The notes: generated from the sequence alone by a model not told the origin. Counted from the first letter of the stretch, positions 42,242 through 51,621 are shown. The stretch is DNA of 64,000 bases from Nitrobacteraceae bacterium AZCC 1564 (GCA_036924835.1 JBAGRR010000001.1:5657001-5721000), one strand, 5' to 3'. Numbers and translations: made by a program.

Positions 42242-42502
42242 TTATTCGCGCCGGCATTTACCCAGCCAGTTGCGGCGATAGCCGAGCGGGCATTTGCGTG
42301 CGAACAGCCGCATGAGAGCGGGGCCTTTCGGTTGCGGCCTGCACGCGCCGCCCGGCGCGCGCTGGAAGCCGACGCCGCATCCATCCTTCACCACGATGAT
42401 ATTGTCAGTCGGCATCGAGAGAGGCGCGAGCGGCGCCGCGGGAGCGGCGTCCACCTGAAACAGCAAGGCGGCAAGGAGGATCGCTGCGCAAAGCGTCTTC
42501 AT
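42242..42502 (-). CDS. Small secreted GCG_CRPN-like protein
   Basis: 86 aa. Signal peptide MKTLCAAILLAALLFQVDA, then VVKDGCGVGFQRAPGGACRP and a C-terminal CPLGYRRNWLGKCRRE. It shares the GCGxGxxRxxxGxC motif and the Cys pattern with the protein at 41002-41247, so the two are probably paralogues. Possibly a disulfide-stabilised secreted peptide; function unknown. Confidence 0.7.
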   Translation of the reverse strand: MKTLCAAILLAALLFQVDAAPAAPLAPLSMPTDNIIVVKDGCGVGFQRAPGGACRPQPKGPALMRLFARKCPLGYRRNWLGKCRRE

Positions 42503-42547
42503 TGAGTTGTCCTGTTTTGGTTCACACTACGCGCCAGTCACTTTGCA

Positions 42548-43564
42548 CTATTTTGCGAGGAAGCCGAGCATCAATTCGTTGAATTTCGGTGCGGCCTCAA
42601 GAAATACGAGGTGGCCGACATTCGGGATCACTTCGGCTTTCGCATCCGGCATCTTCGCGGCCAATTCTTTCGCGAGATCGGCATTGTGTCCCATCTTGGG
42701 GCGCAGCGCTTCCGGCGCATTCGGCTTGCCTGGTGCGTTGTGATCGTCCTCGCCCATGATGAACAGGGTCGGCCGCGTGATCAGCGGGATCTCGTGCGCC
42801 ACGGGCTCGCGGTAGATCATCTGCGCCGAGCTGACGAAGGCACGCAGCCAGCGGGGATAATCGGCGGCGCCCTTGATGCCGTAGCGCGCGTCGATGAACG
42901 GCGTAATCTGGTCCGGCGGCAGCTTCAGTGAGTAGTTGGTGACGAGCTGCTTGCGATAGCCGTCGGCGGTGAGCTTGTCCTCGTGTTCGAGGATCTTCTC
43001 GGTTGGCGTTGGCGGCACATAGAGGCGATAGTCCTCAAGGCCGATCGGCGCTGCGAGCAGCAGGCGGGAGACACGATCCGGATAGGCGCGGGTGATGCGT
43101 ACGCCAAGCATGCCGCCGAGCGAGTGGGCGACGATATCGACCTGCTTGAGCTGCAGGTGATCGAGCAGGGCAATGGTATTGCGCGCAAGAATATCGAAGT
43201 GCAGGTCGAAGGTTGGCTTGGAGGATTTGCCGAAGCCGATCTGGTCCGGCACCACCACGCGATAGCCGGCGTCGGTTAGCGTCTTGATGACTGGCGCCCA
43301 GTAGCTTGATGGAAAATTGCGCCCATGCAGCAGCACAACGGTGCGGCCGTTCGGCGTCGCCGGTGCCACATCCATATATGCCATGCGCACCTGTTCGCCT
43401 TCATTGGTCAGCGGCAGCATGTGCACCGGATAGGGATACGGATATCCCTCGAGTCCGATGCCATAGGGCTCTTTCGCAGCCGGTGCGGTTGACGTCTGCG
43501 CGTGTGCTGATGACAGCAACGCCAGCGAGGCGAGTGCCGACAAGGCAATGGAAAAGTGGTTCAT
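42548..43564 (-). CDS. Secreted alpha/beta hydrolase
   Basis: 338 aa with a signal peptide (LASLALLSSAHAQ). The alpha/beta-hydrolase core has VVLLHGRNFPSSYW (oxyanion hole), the nucleophile elbow AHSLGG (Ser), a late Asp region (FIMGEDDHNAPG) and the catalytic His in NVGHLVFLE. The start ATG 43564 follows AGGAG; the longer frame from 43654 has no support. Substrate unknown. Confidence 0.85.
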   Translation of the reverse strand: MNHFSIALSALASLALLSSAHAQTSTAPAAKEPYGIGLEGYPYPYPVHMLPLTNEGEQVRMAYMDVAPATPNGRTVVLLHGRNFPSSYWAPVIKTLTDAGYRVVVPDQIGFGKSSKPTFDLHFDILARNTIALLDHLQLKQVDIVAHSLGGMLGVRITRAYPDRVSRLLLAAPIGLEDYRLYVPPTPTEKILEHEDKLTADGYRKQLVTNYSLKLPPDQITPFIDARYGIKGAADYPRWLRAFVSSAQMIYREPVAHEIPLITRPTLFIMGEDDHNAPGKPNAPEALRPKMGHNADLAKELAAKMPDAKAEVIPNVGHLVFLEAAPKFNELMLGFLAK

Positions 43565-43675
43565 GAATGTCTCCTGAATTTTGCATTGTTCACAATGCGG
43601 CCCTGCGTATAGAGCGCCAGGAGTCACGGCGCCATGACAATGCCGTGACCTCAAAAAGACGTGTAGGCGGACGCG

Positions 43676-43809
43676 CTAGTGTGGTGTTCTCCGCGCGTCC
43701 TTCAAGCGAACTTCTGACCGCACTAGAATCATACGTTTGCTAGTGTCCTTTCGAATCCGAAGTTCGCTACGGGATGCGCTGCACTATGAGGCGAACTTCA
43801 GGACACTAG
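43676..43809. mobile_element. Twin-hairpin CTAG element, subfamily A/B, partly deleted
   Basis: Hairpin A (43676-43726) has lost much of its left arm but keeps CTAGTGTGGT, GCGAACTTCTGA and GCACTAG. B (43740-43809) is nearly complete. The spacer is AATCATACGTTTG. The right CTAG supplies the TAG stop codon of the minus-strand gene ending at 43806. Confidence 0.8.
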
Positions 43810-44666
43810 AGTTTCGGTGCGTTGCCTGGCGCGGTGCTGTGGATCGCAGCGTCTTTCTCCGCAGCAAACGCTTCCGCATCGATCTTCGCCGAACTGACGA
43901 TCTGCTTGAAGTCGAGGAGCGTGAACTCGGCTTTTCCGACGCGATCCGCCGAAGTGCCCGGCAAGAGTTCGACGGTGAGGAGGCCATCGCAATTGGCGGC
44001 CTTCGCGTCATCAAGCAGTTTGCCCATCGACTTGTCGCTGGCCTGTGCATGCTTGAACATTGCAACACAGCTACCGCGGCCATTGGCGTCGTTCAACGCA
44101 ACCGCTACCTTGGGATTGATCGGCGCGTTAAGGGCTTCGAGCGCGGAGGCCGGATTGTACTTCTGCTTCACCGAGACGATCTTGCCGCCCTTGTAGAAGT
44201 AATAGAGGCGCCCGTCGCCGATCGCGGTAGGCTTGTCGCCATACTTCGCCATCACCTGCTGGATCATCTCCGACTTGGTGAGCTGCTTGCCGTTGGCAAA
44301 GCCAAGGGTGCGGGAGACGTAATAGGCGCGGTTCGCGCTCGCAGGCGAGGAGAAGACAGCTATCATCGACTCGCCGGGATGGTTGCCGCTCGCGGGCAAT
44401 ACGAACTTCATCGACGTGACATAGGTCACATTGGTGCTGCCGAATTTCTGCTGCGTGGATTCCGGCTTCACGCCGGGCAGATCCTTCAGATATGCCTCGA
44501 AAACCGACGCAGCCTTGCTGCCCTCGGTTGCAGTCGACAGCCCAACGATATCCGGTTGCAGCTTGCCAGAGAATGCCGTTTCCGGTGATTTCGGCTTGAT
44601 CTCATAGGCTGACCCCGCCGTGGGAAGTGCCACAGCCAGAAACGCCAACAAACCTGCGCGGAACAT
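43806..44666 (-). CDS. Secreted hypothetical protein
   Basis: 286 aa. Signal peptide MFRAGLLAFLAVALPTAGSA. The mature part is mixed alpha/beta without a recognised family (segments YVTSMKFVLPASGNHPGESM, RLYYFYKGGKIVSVKQKY). The stop codon TAG is the CTAG of a twin-hairpin element, so the original C-terminus may have been different or the element may have inserted exactly at the stop. Confidence 0.65.
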   Translation of the reverse strand: MFRAGLLAFLAVALPTAGSAYEIKPKSPETAFSGKLQPDIVGLSTATEGSKAASVFEAYLKDLPGVKPESTQQKFGSTNVTYVTSMKFVLPASGNHPGESMIAVFSSPASANRAYYVSRTLGFANGKQLTKSEMIQQVMAKYGDKPTAIGDGRLYYFYKGGKIVSVKQKYNPASALEALNAPINPKVAVALNDANGRGSCVAMFKHAQASDKSMGKLLDDAKAANCDGLLTVELLPGTSADRVGKAEFTLLDFKQIVSSAKIDAEAFAAEKDAAIHSTAPGNAPKL

Positions 44667-44759
44667 CGATCACCTGTGCAAAATCAACGACAAAATGGCG
44701 GGAAACGCGGCGGATTACGCCAATTTCTCCACGCTGATGTCAACAGCGGAGTTCACTCG

Positions 44760-44818
44760 CCTACATTCGCAGGAAGTGCCTGCTGAACGGGATGCGAGCG
44801 TTAGAATCAGGCCACTGG
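44760..44818. mobile_element. Degenerate single C-type hairpin remnant
   Basis: On the minus strand CCAGTGGCCTGATTCTAACG, then CTCGCATCCCGTTCAGCAGG and GCGAATG. This matches the left arm and loop of C-type hairpins (GTGGTCCGATTCTAACGTTCGCATCCCG region), but the distal arm is lost. It supplies the last codons and TGA stop of the ArsR-family gene. Confidence 0.65.
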
Positions 44819-45496
44819 CGTGCCGAACAATGCCTTGAACCGCATCTCGCCTTTCGGTGTAAACGCGACGATGCGGCTTCCGGTTCGGCGTTTGGCCCAT
44901 TTCAATTCGTAGAGCCGGTCGAGAACGGCCGCGCCCAGTGCGCCGGCCAAATGACTGCGCCTGACGCTCCAGTCGAGGCAGTCCTTGCACAGCGGGCGGC
45001 GCGATCCGCCGAGTGCAGGTAAGTCAATGCCGAACTCGGTCATGAAGCGCTCGCCGTCCGGGGTGAGGGTGACCGTTCCCTTGTGACGGCGGATGAAGCG
45101 CTTCTCCGTCATGGTGTCGAGCATGCGGACGCCGAAGTCTCCGGCGAGGTGGTCGTAACACACGCGCGCGCGGCGCAGTTCCGGGTCCGATGGACCCGTG
45201 CGCGTGCGCAGGTGTCCGGCGCGTGCGGCAAGCCCCATCAGCCCCTCCAGCACCGCCGCGACCTCAGGTCCGCTGAGGCGGTAATAACGATGGCGACCCT
45301 GTTTCTCCGGCACGATGAGGTGACCGCTTTCCAGTTTCGCGAGATGCGAGCTTGCAGTCTGCGGCGTGATACCGGCTTCCTGCGCAAGTTCGGTCGCGGT
45401 GAGGGCACGCCCGCTCATCAGTGCAGTGAGCATGTTGGAACGCGCGGGATCACCGACAAGCGCGGCGATCATGGCCATGTCCGGTCCTGCTTTCAT
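44807..45496 (-). CDS. ArsR family transcriptional regulator
   Basis: 229 aa. The N-terminal ~100 residues form an ArsR-type winged helix ([45 protein letters not shown]). A long C-terminal domain contains a Cys pair ([13 protein letters not shown]), possibly metal- or thiol-sensing. The last three codons and the stop lie in a hairpin-element remnant. A perfect dyad next to its start suggests autoregulation and control of the divergent NIPSNAP gene. Confidence 0.88.
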   Translation of the reverse strand: MKAGPDMAMIAALVGDPARSNMLTALMSGRALTATELAQEAGITPQTASSHLAKLESGHLIVPEKQGRHRYYRLSGPEVAAVLEGLMGLAARAGHLRTRTGPSDPELRRARVCYDHLAGDFGVRMLDTMTEKRFIRRHKGTVTLTPDGERFMTEFGIDLPALGGSRRPLCKDCLDWSVRRSHLAGALGAAVLDRLYELKWAKRRTGSRIVAFTPKGEMRFKALFGTPVA

Positions 45497-45497
45497 A

Positions 45498-45515
45498 CTT
45501 CGATCTTAATCGAAG
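45498..45515. promoter_or_regulatory. Operator dyad between the ArsR and NIPSNAP genes
   Basis: Perfect inverted repeat CTTCGAT-CTTA-ATCGAAG immediately next to the arsR-type start codon (45496), in the divergent intergenic region. Size and symmetry fit an ArsR-family homodimer site. Confidence 0.65.
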
Positions 45516-45574
45516 CATTGACGACAGGCAACGCGATAGTCTTCAGGCAGCTTGAAAATCGGAGAGGCGCACGA

Positions 45575-45880
45575 ATGATCACCGTCTTCATTCGCTATCA
45601 GATCGATCCGTTCAAGACTCATTTGTTTGAAGAATACGCCAAGCGCTGGCTCGAGATCATCCCGACGTGCGGCGGCGATGTGCTCGGCTATTGGATGCCG
45701 CATGAGGGAACGAACAACATCGCGTTCGGCCTGATCTCGTTCCGCAGTCTCGCGGACTATGAGGCGTATCGCACGCGGCTGAAGGTCGATGACGCGGGTA
45801 AGGCTAATTTCAATTTCGCGCAGGAGCACAAATTTATCCTGGCGGAAGAGCGGACCTTCTTGCGGCAGGTGGAGCGCTGA
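45575..45880 (+). CDS. NIPSNAP family protein
   Basis: 101 aa. [48 protein letters not shown] and the C-terminal REER-like region match NIPSNAP dimeric alpha/beta-barrel proteins of unknown enzymatic role. ATG 45575 follows GGAGAGG; the longer frame from 45083 runs antisense through the regulator and is rejected. Divergent from the ArsR-family gene and probably controlled by it. Confidence 0.82.
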   Translation: MITVFIRYQIDPFKTHLFEEYAKRWLEIIPTCGGDVLGYWMPHEGTNNIAFGLISFRSLADYEAYRTRLKVDDAGKANFNFAQEHKFILAEERTFLRQVER

Positions 45881-45958
45881 TGCGAGCTCGGTTGATTTTA
45901 CGTTGCTCAGGCCGCATCGTCCGACGCGCCAAGTACGCAATATGAATGGAGGAAATGC

Positions 45959-46782
45959 ATGTCAGTCTCGGTCGCGCAGAAGCGGGCGGAGTTTCGCAAG
46001 TTGCATGAGAGTGGATGTTTCGTTCTGCCCAATCCCTGGGATGTGGGAAGTGCACGTCTGCTCGCGGGCATGGGCTTTAAAGCGCTGGCGTCCACGAGTT
46101 CGGGCTTCGCCTGGTCGACCGGGCGCGCGGACAACCATGTGACATGCGATGATGTTGTTACTCATCTCACGACACTCTGCGCGCCGCGACGGACCTGCCG
46201 GTGAATGCGGACTTTGAAGCGGGGTTCGCGCACGATCCCGCAGGTGTTGCGGCCAATGTCACGCGCGGCGTTGCGACCGGAGTTGCGGGATTGTCGATCG
46301 AGGATTCGACGGGCGATGCATCGAAGCCGCTTTACGAGATGACGCTCGCGGTCGAACGCATCCGCGCGGCGCGCAAGGCGATCGACGATAGCGGCAGCGG
46401 CGTGATGCTGGTCGGCCGCTGTGAAAGTTTTCTGGTCGGGAAGCCGGATCTCGATGCAACCATCGCACGGCTCGTCGCTTATGCGGAGGCGGGAGCAGAG
46501 TGTCTCTATGCGCCCGGCCTCAAGACGAAAGAGCAAATCTCAGCCGTGGTGAAAGCCGTCGCGCCGAAACCAGTCAACGTGCTGATGGGCGCTCCGGGAT
46601 GGAGCGCTGCCGAGTTGGCTGACCTCGGCGTGCGGCGCATTAGCGTTGGCGGGGCGCTCGCGCGCGCAGCTTGGGGAGCGTTCCTGCGTGCCGCGCGTGA
46701 CATCGCGGATAATGGTTCGTTCGCTGAATTCGGCAAGGCCGTTCCGTTTGCGGAGATCAATGCGATGTTCGCGAAGACGTAA
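45959..46782 (+). pseudogene. Isocitrate lyase / PEP mutase family protein (frameshifted)
   Basis: The 5' part (45959 on: AEFRKLHESGCFVLPNPWDV, ARLLAGMGFKALASTSSGFA, TGRADNHVTCDDV) and the 3' part (from about 46187: TDLPVNADFEAGFAHDP, GLSIEDSTGD, VLVGRCESF-like) are one gene in two frames. The shift is near 46178-46186: frame 1 reads LCAPRRTCR-stop, while the second frame reads AATDLPVNADFE. Two extra bases or one missing base would account for it. The family cleaves C-C bonds of 2-methylisocitrate- or oxaloacetate-like substrates. Pseudogene or sequencing error. Confidence 0.85.
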
Positions 46783-46806
46783 GCAGCGGAAATCTGTCTC
46801 CCCGAC

Positions 46807-46840
46807 TAAAAAAGGAGCGAGCACCCCCATCGGTGCTCGC
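46807..46840 (-). terminator. Terminator of the 46882-47265 gene
   Basis: Perfect 9-bp stem GCGAGCACC / GGTGCTCGC with a 6-nt loop; on the minus strand followed by TCCTTTTTT. It is 42 bp beyond the stop of the minus-strand gene and convergent with the lyase pseudogene. Confidence 0.8.
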
Positions 46841-46881
46841 CCAGATGTCAAACAATCACACGCGGGCGGACTGCTGCGAAG

Positions 46882-47265
46882 CTATTTCGCAGGCGCCCCC
46901 GTTGACGGTGCACCGCTGTTCGCCGGAGACGACTGGCCGCCCGGCTGCTGCTGCGGTGTTGTCGGCGCCGAACCTGTCGTCTGTCCTGGGCTGGACGGTG
47001 CCGACCGCATGGCCGTCGAGGTGGCGTTGTTTGGATTCATCGATCCGTTATTGAGCCCGTAGAACACCACGCCGAGGATCGCGACGATCGCGATGGCGAA
47101 CAGAGCGAGTCGCCCGCCGCTGGCCGGACCTTCCGCGAGTTCGGGATCGGCCTGAAGCTCATTGTCCCGAAGTTCATTCTCAAGCCGTTCGGCGCGCTGC
47201 CGGATCAGCTCTTCATTGGTCGGAGTCGACCGATGTGGTTCATTGGGGTTGTGCTCATTTGCCAT
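46882..47265 (-). CDS. Single-pass membrane protein with Pro/Ser/Gln tail
   Basis: 127 aa. An acidic and basic N-terminal coiled-coil-like part (NEELIRQRAERLENELRDN), one membrane segment (LALFAIAIVAILGVVFYGL, ~53-71) and a low-complexity Ser/Pro/Gly/Gln C-terminal tail. GGAGGAA precedes the ATG. It faces a twin-hairpin element upstream. Function unknown. Confidence 0.65.
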   Translation of the reverse strand: MANEHNPNEPHRSTPTNEELIRQRAERLENELRDNELQADPELAEGPASGGRLALFAIAIVAILGVVFYGLNNGSMNPNNATSTAMRSAPSSPGQTTGSAPTTPQQQPGGQSSPANSGAPSTGAPAK

Positions 47266-47332
47266 AAGCCGTTCCTCCAGTTGTACAGCAGGACAATCTT
47301 GGGGCGGCGGGGATGTTCCTTGGTCTCCCCGG

Positions 47333-47499
47333 CTAGTGTGGTGGTTCAGAAGTTTGCCAGATTTTTCCTGCGAGTCCTTCCAGCGAACTTCTGAACCTAA
47401 ACCACACTCGGATCATAAATTTACTAGTGACCTCTCGAATCCAAAGTTCGCTACGGAGCGCGCTGCACGATGCGGCGAACTTTGGATTCGGGACACTAC
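47333..47499. mobile_element. Twin-hairpin CTAG element, subfamily A/B, copy 3
   Basis: Hairpin A 47333-47410 and B 47424-47499 with 13-bp spacer GATCATAAATTTA. Very similar to the copy at 31228. Three of the four CTAG/arm ends show single changes (CACTCG, CACTAC), indicating decay. It lies between the starts and ends of two minus-strand genes. Confidence 0.85.
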
Positions 47500-47516
47500 C
47501 CTTAATTAGTCAGGCC

Positions 47517-47741
47517 TTAGTTCGCTGGTGTGGAAATGGACGGCGGATTTGGGATCTCGTGCGGCACAGGGTTCATGCGCGCCAATATCAGGGCGATCGC
47601 GACAAGCAGCGCCACGCCGATCATGGCCTTCAGGGGCTTGTTGCGTTGGCTGAATTCAAAGTTCTCGTAGATATCCGGCGCGTCCCTGTATCCGCGTTTG
47701 TCCTTATCGGACGCCCACTTGTTTCCAGAAATCAGGGCCAT
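47517..47741 (-). CDS. Small membrane protein
   Basis: 74 aa. MALISGNKWASDKDKRGYRD, then DAPDIYENFEFSQRNKPLKA and a single membrane segment (MIGVALLVAIALILARM). ATG 47741 is chosen because of the GGAGGA upstream; the longer frame to 47876 lacks this. Function unknown. Confidence 0.6.
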   Translation of the reverse strand: MALISGNKWASDKDKRGYRDAPDIYENFEFSQRNKPLKAMIGVALLVAIALILARMNPVPHEIPNPPSISTPAN

Positions 47742-48132
47742 TGCGCATCCTCCGATTTTCCGGTTCTTGGTGACCGGGTTCGACGTCTGTTGACGTTCGT
47801 CCGGTTTCTGACAAGGGCTAATGGCTAGAGAGAGGCACCGTTCCGGCGGAGCCTTGCGTGCGGCTCGGGTCAGCATTGCGGAACATTTGGCGGCAGCGGA
47901 CGCCCGCCAGCACCACCATCGAAGGTGAGGGGATCAAGTCGTTTGTTTCGGCGAAAGCCATCTCTGCGACATAACGCGTCAGCGAAGCCAGGGTGGAAGA
48001 CGTAAAATTGCCGTTACATAACAACGCACTGGCGCGCAGATTTATGATGCACTGGAAACGAAAAGCGACATAGACTGGTTTTAAATTGGACTCGTCCTAA
48101 CGCGATAACGCCCGTCAAAGAGGCAAATTGAA
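47742..48132. other. 391-bp intergenic region upstream of the IOR gene
   Basis: No convincing gene. A short minus-strand open frame (47818-48024) has no ribosome binding site or family features. The region presumably holds the promoter of the catabolic cluster that follows. Confidence 0.5.
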
Positions 48133-51100
48133 ATGGGAATCAACCAAGGGGCTATCAGTCTCGACCAGAAATATACCCAGGCGTCGGGACATGTTTTTCT
48201 GACTGGCATTCAGGCCCTGGTGCGCCTGCCCATGGCGCAGATCCGGCGAGATCGCGCCGCAGGTCTCAACACAGCGGCTTTTGTCACAGGCTATCGGGGC
48301 TCACCACTCGGCGGTTACGACCAGCAGCTCTTCGCGGCTCGCAAACATCTCGATCAGTACGGGGTCAAGTTTCAACCGGGCGTCAACGAAGACCTTGCCG
48401 CCACGGCGATCTGGGGTTCGCAGCAGCTCAATCTTTCGCCCGGCGCCAAGCACGATGGCGTGGTGGGCATCTGGTACGGGAAGGGCCCCGGCGTTGACCG
48501 CTGTGGCGACGTTTTCCGTCACGGCAACGCGGCAGGCTCGGCCAAAAACGGCGGAGTGCTGTGTCTCGCCGGTGATGACCATGGCGCGAAGTCATCGACC
48601 GTGCCGCATCAGTCGGACCATGCTTTCATCTCGGCGCTGATGCCTTACCTCTATCCCTCGAGCATCCACGAGATGATCGAGATGGGGCTGCTCGGCATCG
48701 CCATGTCGCGCTACTCCGGCTGCTGGGTCGGCATGAAGGTCATCACTGAAACCGTGGAGACCACGGCGGAGATCGATCTCACCGACGAGATGAAGCCCTT
48801 CATCATTCCAACGGATTTCGAGATACCGCCGGGCGGCCTCAATCTGCGCTGGCCGGATGACCGCTTCGCGCAGGACCGCCGCCTACAGGATTACAAAGGG
48901 TTCGCGGCGATCGCGTTTGCGCGCGCGAACAATGTTAACCGCATCACCATGGATTCGCCGAACGCGCGCTACGGCATCATGGCGTCGGGCAAGAGCTATG
49001 AGGACATTCGTCAGGCGCTGCGCGAACTTGGCATCACGCCGGAGATCGCTGCGAAGATCGGCCTGCGGCTTTACAAGATCGGCATGCCGTGGCCGCTGGA
49101 GCCGGAAGGCGTTCGCAAGTTCGCTGTCGGCCTCGAAGAAATCCTGATCGTCGAGGAGCGCCGCGAGATCATTGAGAACCAGGTCAAGCAGGAGCTGTTC
49201 AACTGGCGCGATGATGTGCGTCCGCGCATCGTCGGCAAGATGGATCATCACGACAAGCGCTTCCTGCCGTTCGCGGAAGAGCTGAGCGTTGCATCGCTGG
49301 CCACGTCGTTGACCGAGCGCTTGCTGCAGCTCGATCTCAATCCTGAAATTGTCGCGATGCTGCGCGCCAAGGCCGACTGGTTCAACGGGCGGCAGGCCTC
49401 GCAGGTGCAGGCCGTCGCGCCCGTGACCCGCACGCCGTATTTCTGCTCGGGGTGCCCGCACAACACATCGACCAAGGTGCCCGATGGCAGCCGCGCCATG
49501 GCGGGCATCGGCTGTCACTTCATGTCGCTGTGGATGGATCGCAACACCGAGACCTTCACGCACATGGGCGGCGAGGGCGTGCCATGGGTTGGCATTGCGC
49601 CGTTCACGAACGAAAACCACATCTTCGCCAACGTCGGAGATGGCACTTACTTCCACTCGGGAAGCCTCGCGATCCGGCAGGCGATCGCTTCCAAAGCGAA
49701 CATCACCTACAAGATCCTCTACAACGACGCGGTCGCCATGACCGGCGGCCAGAAGCATGACGGCGATCTCTCGCCGCAGCAGATCACGTTCCAGCTTCAC
49801 AGCGAAGGTATCCGCGAAATCTGGCTGGTGTCGGAAAACCCCGATGCCTATCCGGCGAATACCATCGCGCCCGGAACGAAGCTCGCCCATCGCGACGAAC
49901 TCGATCAGGTAATGCGCACGGTGCGCGAGGTGCCGGGATGTTCGGCCATTGTGTTCGTGCAGACCTGCGCCGCAGAGAAGCGCCGCCGCCGCAAGAAGGG
50001 CATTCTGGAAGATCCGTCACGGCGCGTAATGATCAACGCGGCTGTTTGCGAAGGTTGCGGTGATTGCTCGGTGCAGTCGAACTGTATTTCGGTGGAGCCG
50101 CTGGAAACCGAGTTTGGCCGCAAGCGCGTCATCAATCAGTCGAGCTGCAACAAAGATTATTCCTGCGTGAAGGGCTTCTGCCCGTCGTTCGTCACCATCG
50201 ACGGCGGCGCGCTGCGCAAGCGGGCGCCACTCGATCTTGGCGATCTCGGTGCGCTGCCAGAGCCGGCCTCGAAGCCGACGCTCGATAGGCCTTACAACAT
50301 CGCCGTCGGCGGCGTCGGCGGCACCGGTGTGCTGACCATCGGTGCGCTGCTCGGCATGGCCGCGCACATCGAAGGCAAGGCCAGCATGATCCTCGACATG
50401 TCGGGACTTGCGCAGAAGGGCGGAGCGGTGCTGAGTCACGTGCGGCTGTCACAGCACACGGCCGACGTCACATGCTCGCGCATTGTCACCGGCACGGCGG
50501 ATCTGCTGATCGCGGCCGATGAGGTGGTGGCGATTGCCAAAGAGACGATCTCGCTGTGCGAGTCGTCCCGCACGCACGGCATCATCAATACTCACCTCAT
50601 TCCGATCGCGGATTTCATCATGAACCGCGATTTCGACTTCCAGCGCGGCAAGGTCAATCTCGTGCTGGAGAACGCGCTGCGCAAGGATTCCGCGTTCCTC
50701 GACTTCACCAAGTCGGCCGAAGCGCTGCTGGGCGATTCCATTGCCACCAACATGATGATGATGGGGTATGCCTATCAGAAGGGGTTGCTGCCGGTCGGCG
50801 CGGAAGCGATCGAGCAGGCCATCGAACTGAATGGCGTGGCGATCAAGATGAACACGCAAGCGTTCCGGCTCGGCCGTCTCGCGGCGGTCGATCCTGCACG
50901 GCTTGCGAAGATGATGAGCGGCGATGAACCTGAGGCGCCGAAGACCCTCGACCAGATGACGCTCGACGAGATCATCGCGCATCGCGCGAAACATCTGACC
51001 GACTATCAGAACGAAGCCTATGCGGCGCGCTACGTTCATTTGATCGAGCAGGTGCGCAGGGTCGCGTTCGACGGCGGTTACGGCGAGGCGCTGCCGCGTG

Positions 51101-51621
51101 CGGTGGCCATCAACTACGCCAAGCTGCTCGCCTATAAGGACGAGTACGAGGTGGCGCGCCTGTTCACGGACAGCCGATTCATGGATAGCGTCAACAAGCA
51201 GTTCGACGGCAACTTCAAGATGAGCTTCAATCTTGCGCCGCCGATCCTGCCCGGCAAGGACGCCTCTGGCCGTCCGCGCAAGCGTTCGTTCGGGCCGTGG
51301 ATGATGCCGGTATTTCGCCTGCTCACTAAAATGCGCTTCCTGCGCGGGACGATCTTCGATCCGTTCAGCTACAGCGAGGATCGCAAGCTCGAGCGCAATC
51401 TGATCAAGGGTTATGAGCAGGATGTGGTCACGGCGGTGAGGTTGCTATCGCCGCGGACGCATGACATCGCGGTCGAACTGCTCTCACTGCCGGATCAGAT
51501 CCGCGGCTACGGTCCGGTGAAGGAAGCATCGGTCAAGAAAGCGAAGGCGCGATACGAGCAGCTTGCGAAGGACCTTGTCAATCCACCGGAGCTCGCTCCT
51601 CAGCCGATCGCTGCAGAATAG
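48133..51621 (+). CDS. Fused indolepyruvate ferredoxin oxidoreductase (IorA-IorB)
   Basis: 1162 aa. It oxidatively decarboxylates 2-oxo acids (aryl pyruvates or related) to acyl-CoA, reducing a low-potential acceptor. In order: N-terminal pyrimidine-binding domain (YRGSPLGGYDQQL), TPP-binding domain (~440-600; GDGTYFHSGSLAI, NDAVAMTGG), a 4Fe-4S ferredoxin-like segment (~636-680; CEGCGDCSVQSNC, CNKDYSCVKGFCP) and a gamma-type domain (from ~720; GGVGGTGVLTIGALLG). The alpha and beta activities are in one chain, as in the aerobic enzymes of Azoarcus and Rhizobiales. It heads the 48-57 kb cluster. Confidence 0.92.
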   Translation: MGINQGAISLDQKYTQASGHVFLTGIQALVRLPMAQIRRDRAAGLNTAAFVTGYRGSPLGGYDQQLFAARKHLDQYGVKFQPGVNEDLAATAIWGSQQLNLSPGAKHDGVVGIWYGKGPGVDRCGDVFRHGNAAGSAKNGGVLCLAGDDHGAKSSTVPHQSDHAFISALMPYLYPSSIHEMIEMGLLGIAMSRYSGCWVGMKVITETVETTAEIDLTDEMKPFIIPTDFEIPPGGLNLRWPDDRFAQDRRLQDYKGFAAIAFARANNVNRITMDSPNARYGIMASGKSYEDIRQALRELGITPEIAAKIGLRLYKIGMPWPLEPEGVRKFAVGLEEILIVEERREIIENQVKQELFNWRDDVRPRIVGKMDHHDKRFLPFAEELSVASLATSLTERLLQLDLNPEIVAMLRAKADWFNGRQASQVQAVAPVTRTPYFCSGCPHNTSTKVPDGSRAMAGIGCHFMSLWMDRNTETFTHMGGEGVPWVGIAPFTNENHIFANVGDGTYFHSGSLAIRQAIASKANITYKILYNDAVAMTGGQKHDGDLSPQQITFQLHSEGIREIWLVSENPDAYPANTIAPGTKLAHRDELDQVMRTVREVPGCSAIVFVQTCAAEKRRRRKKGILEDPSRRVMINAAVCEGCGDCSVQSNCISVEPLETEFGRKRVINQSSCNKDYSCVKGFCPSFVTIDGGALRKRAPLDLGDLGALPEPASKPTLDRPYNIAVGGVGGTGVLTIGALLGMAAHIEGKASMILDMSGLAQKGGAVLSHVRLSQHTADVTCSRIVTGTADLLIAADEVVAIAKETISLCESSRTHGIINTHLIPIADFIMNRDFDFQRGKVNLVLENALRKDSAFLDFTKSAEALLGDSIATNMMMMGYAYQKGLLPVGAEAIEQAIELNGVAIKMNTQAFRLGRLAAVDPARLAKMMSGDEPEAPKTLDQMTLDEIIAHRAKHLTDYQNEAYAARYVHLIEQVRRVAFDGGYGEALPRAVAINYAKLLAYKDEYEVARLFTDSRFMDSVNKQFDGNFKMSFNLAPPILPGKDASGRPRKRSFGPWMMPVFRLLTKMRFLRGTIFDPFSYSEDRKLERNLIKGYEQDVVTAVRLLSPRTHDIAVELLSLPDQIRGYGPVKEASVKKAKARYEQLAKDLVNPPELAPQPIAAE

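Noticed and set aside
47818-48024. 68-residue minus-strand open frame upstream of the IOR gene
   Set aside because: No ribosome binding site, no signal or domain; not enough support for a gene.
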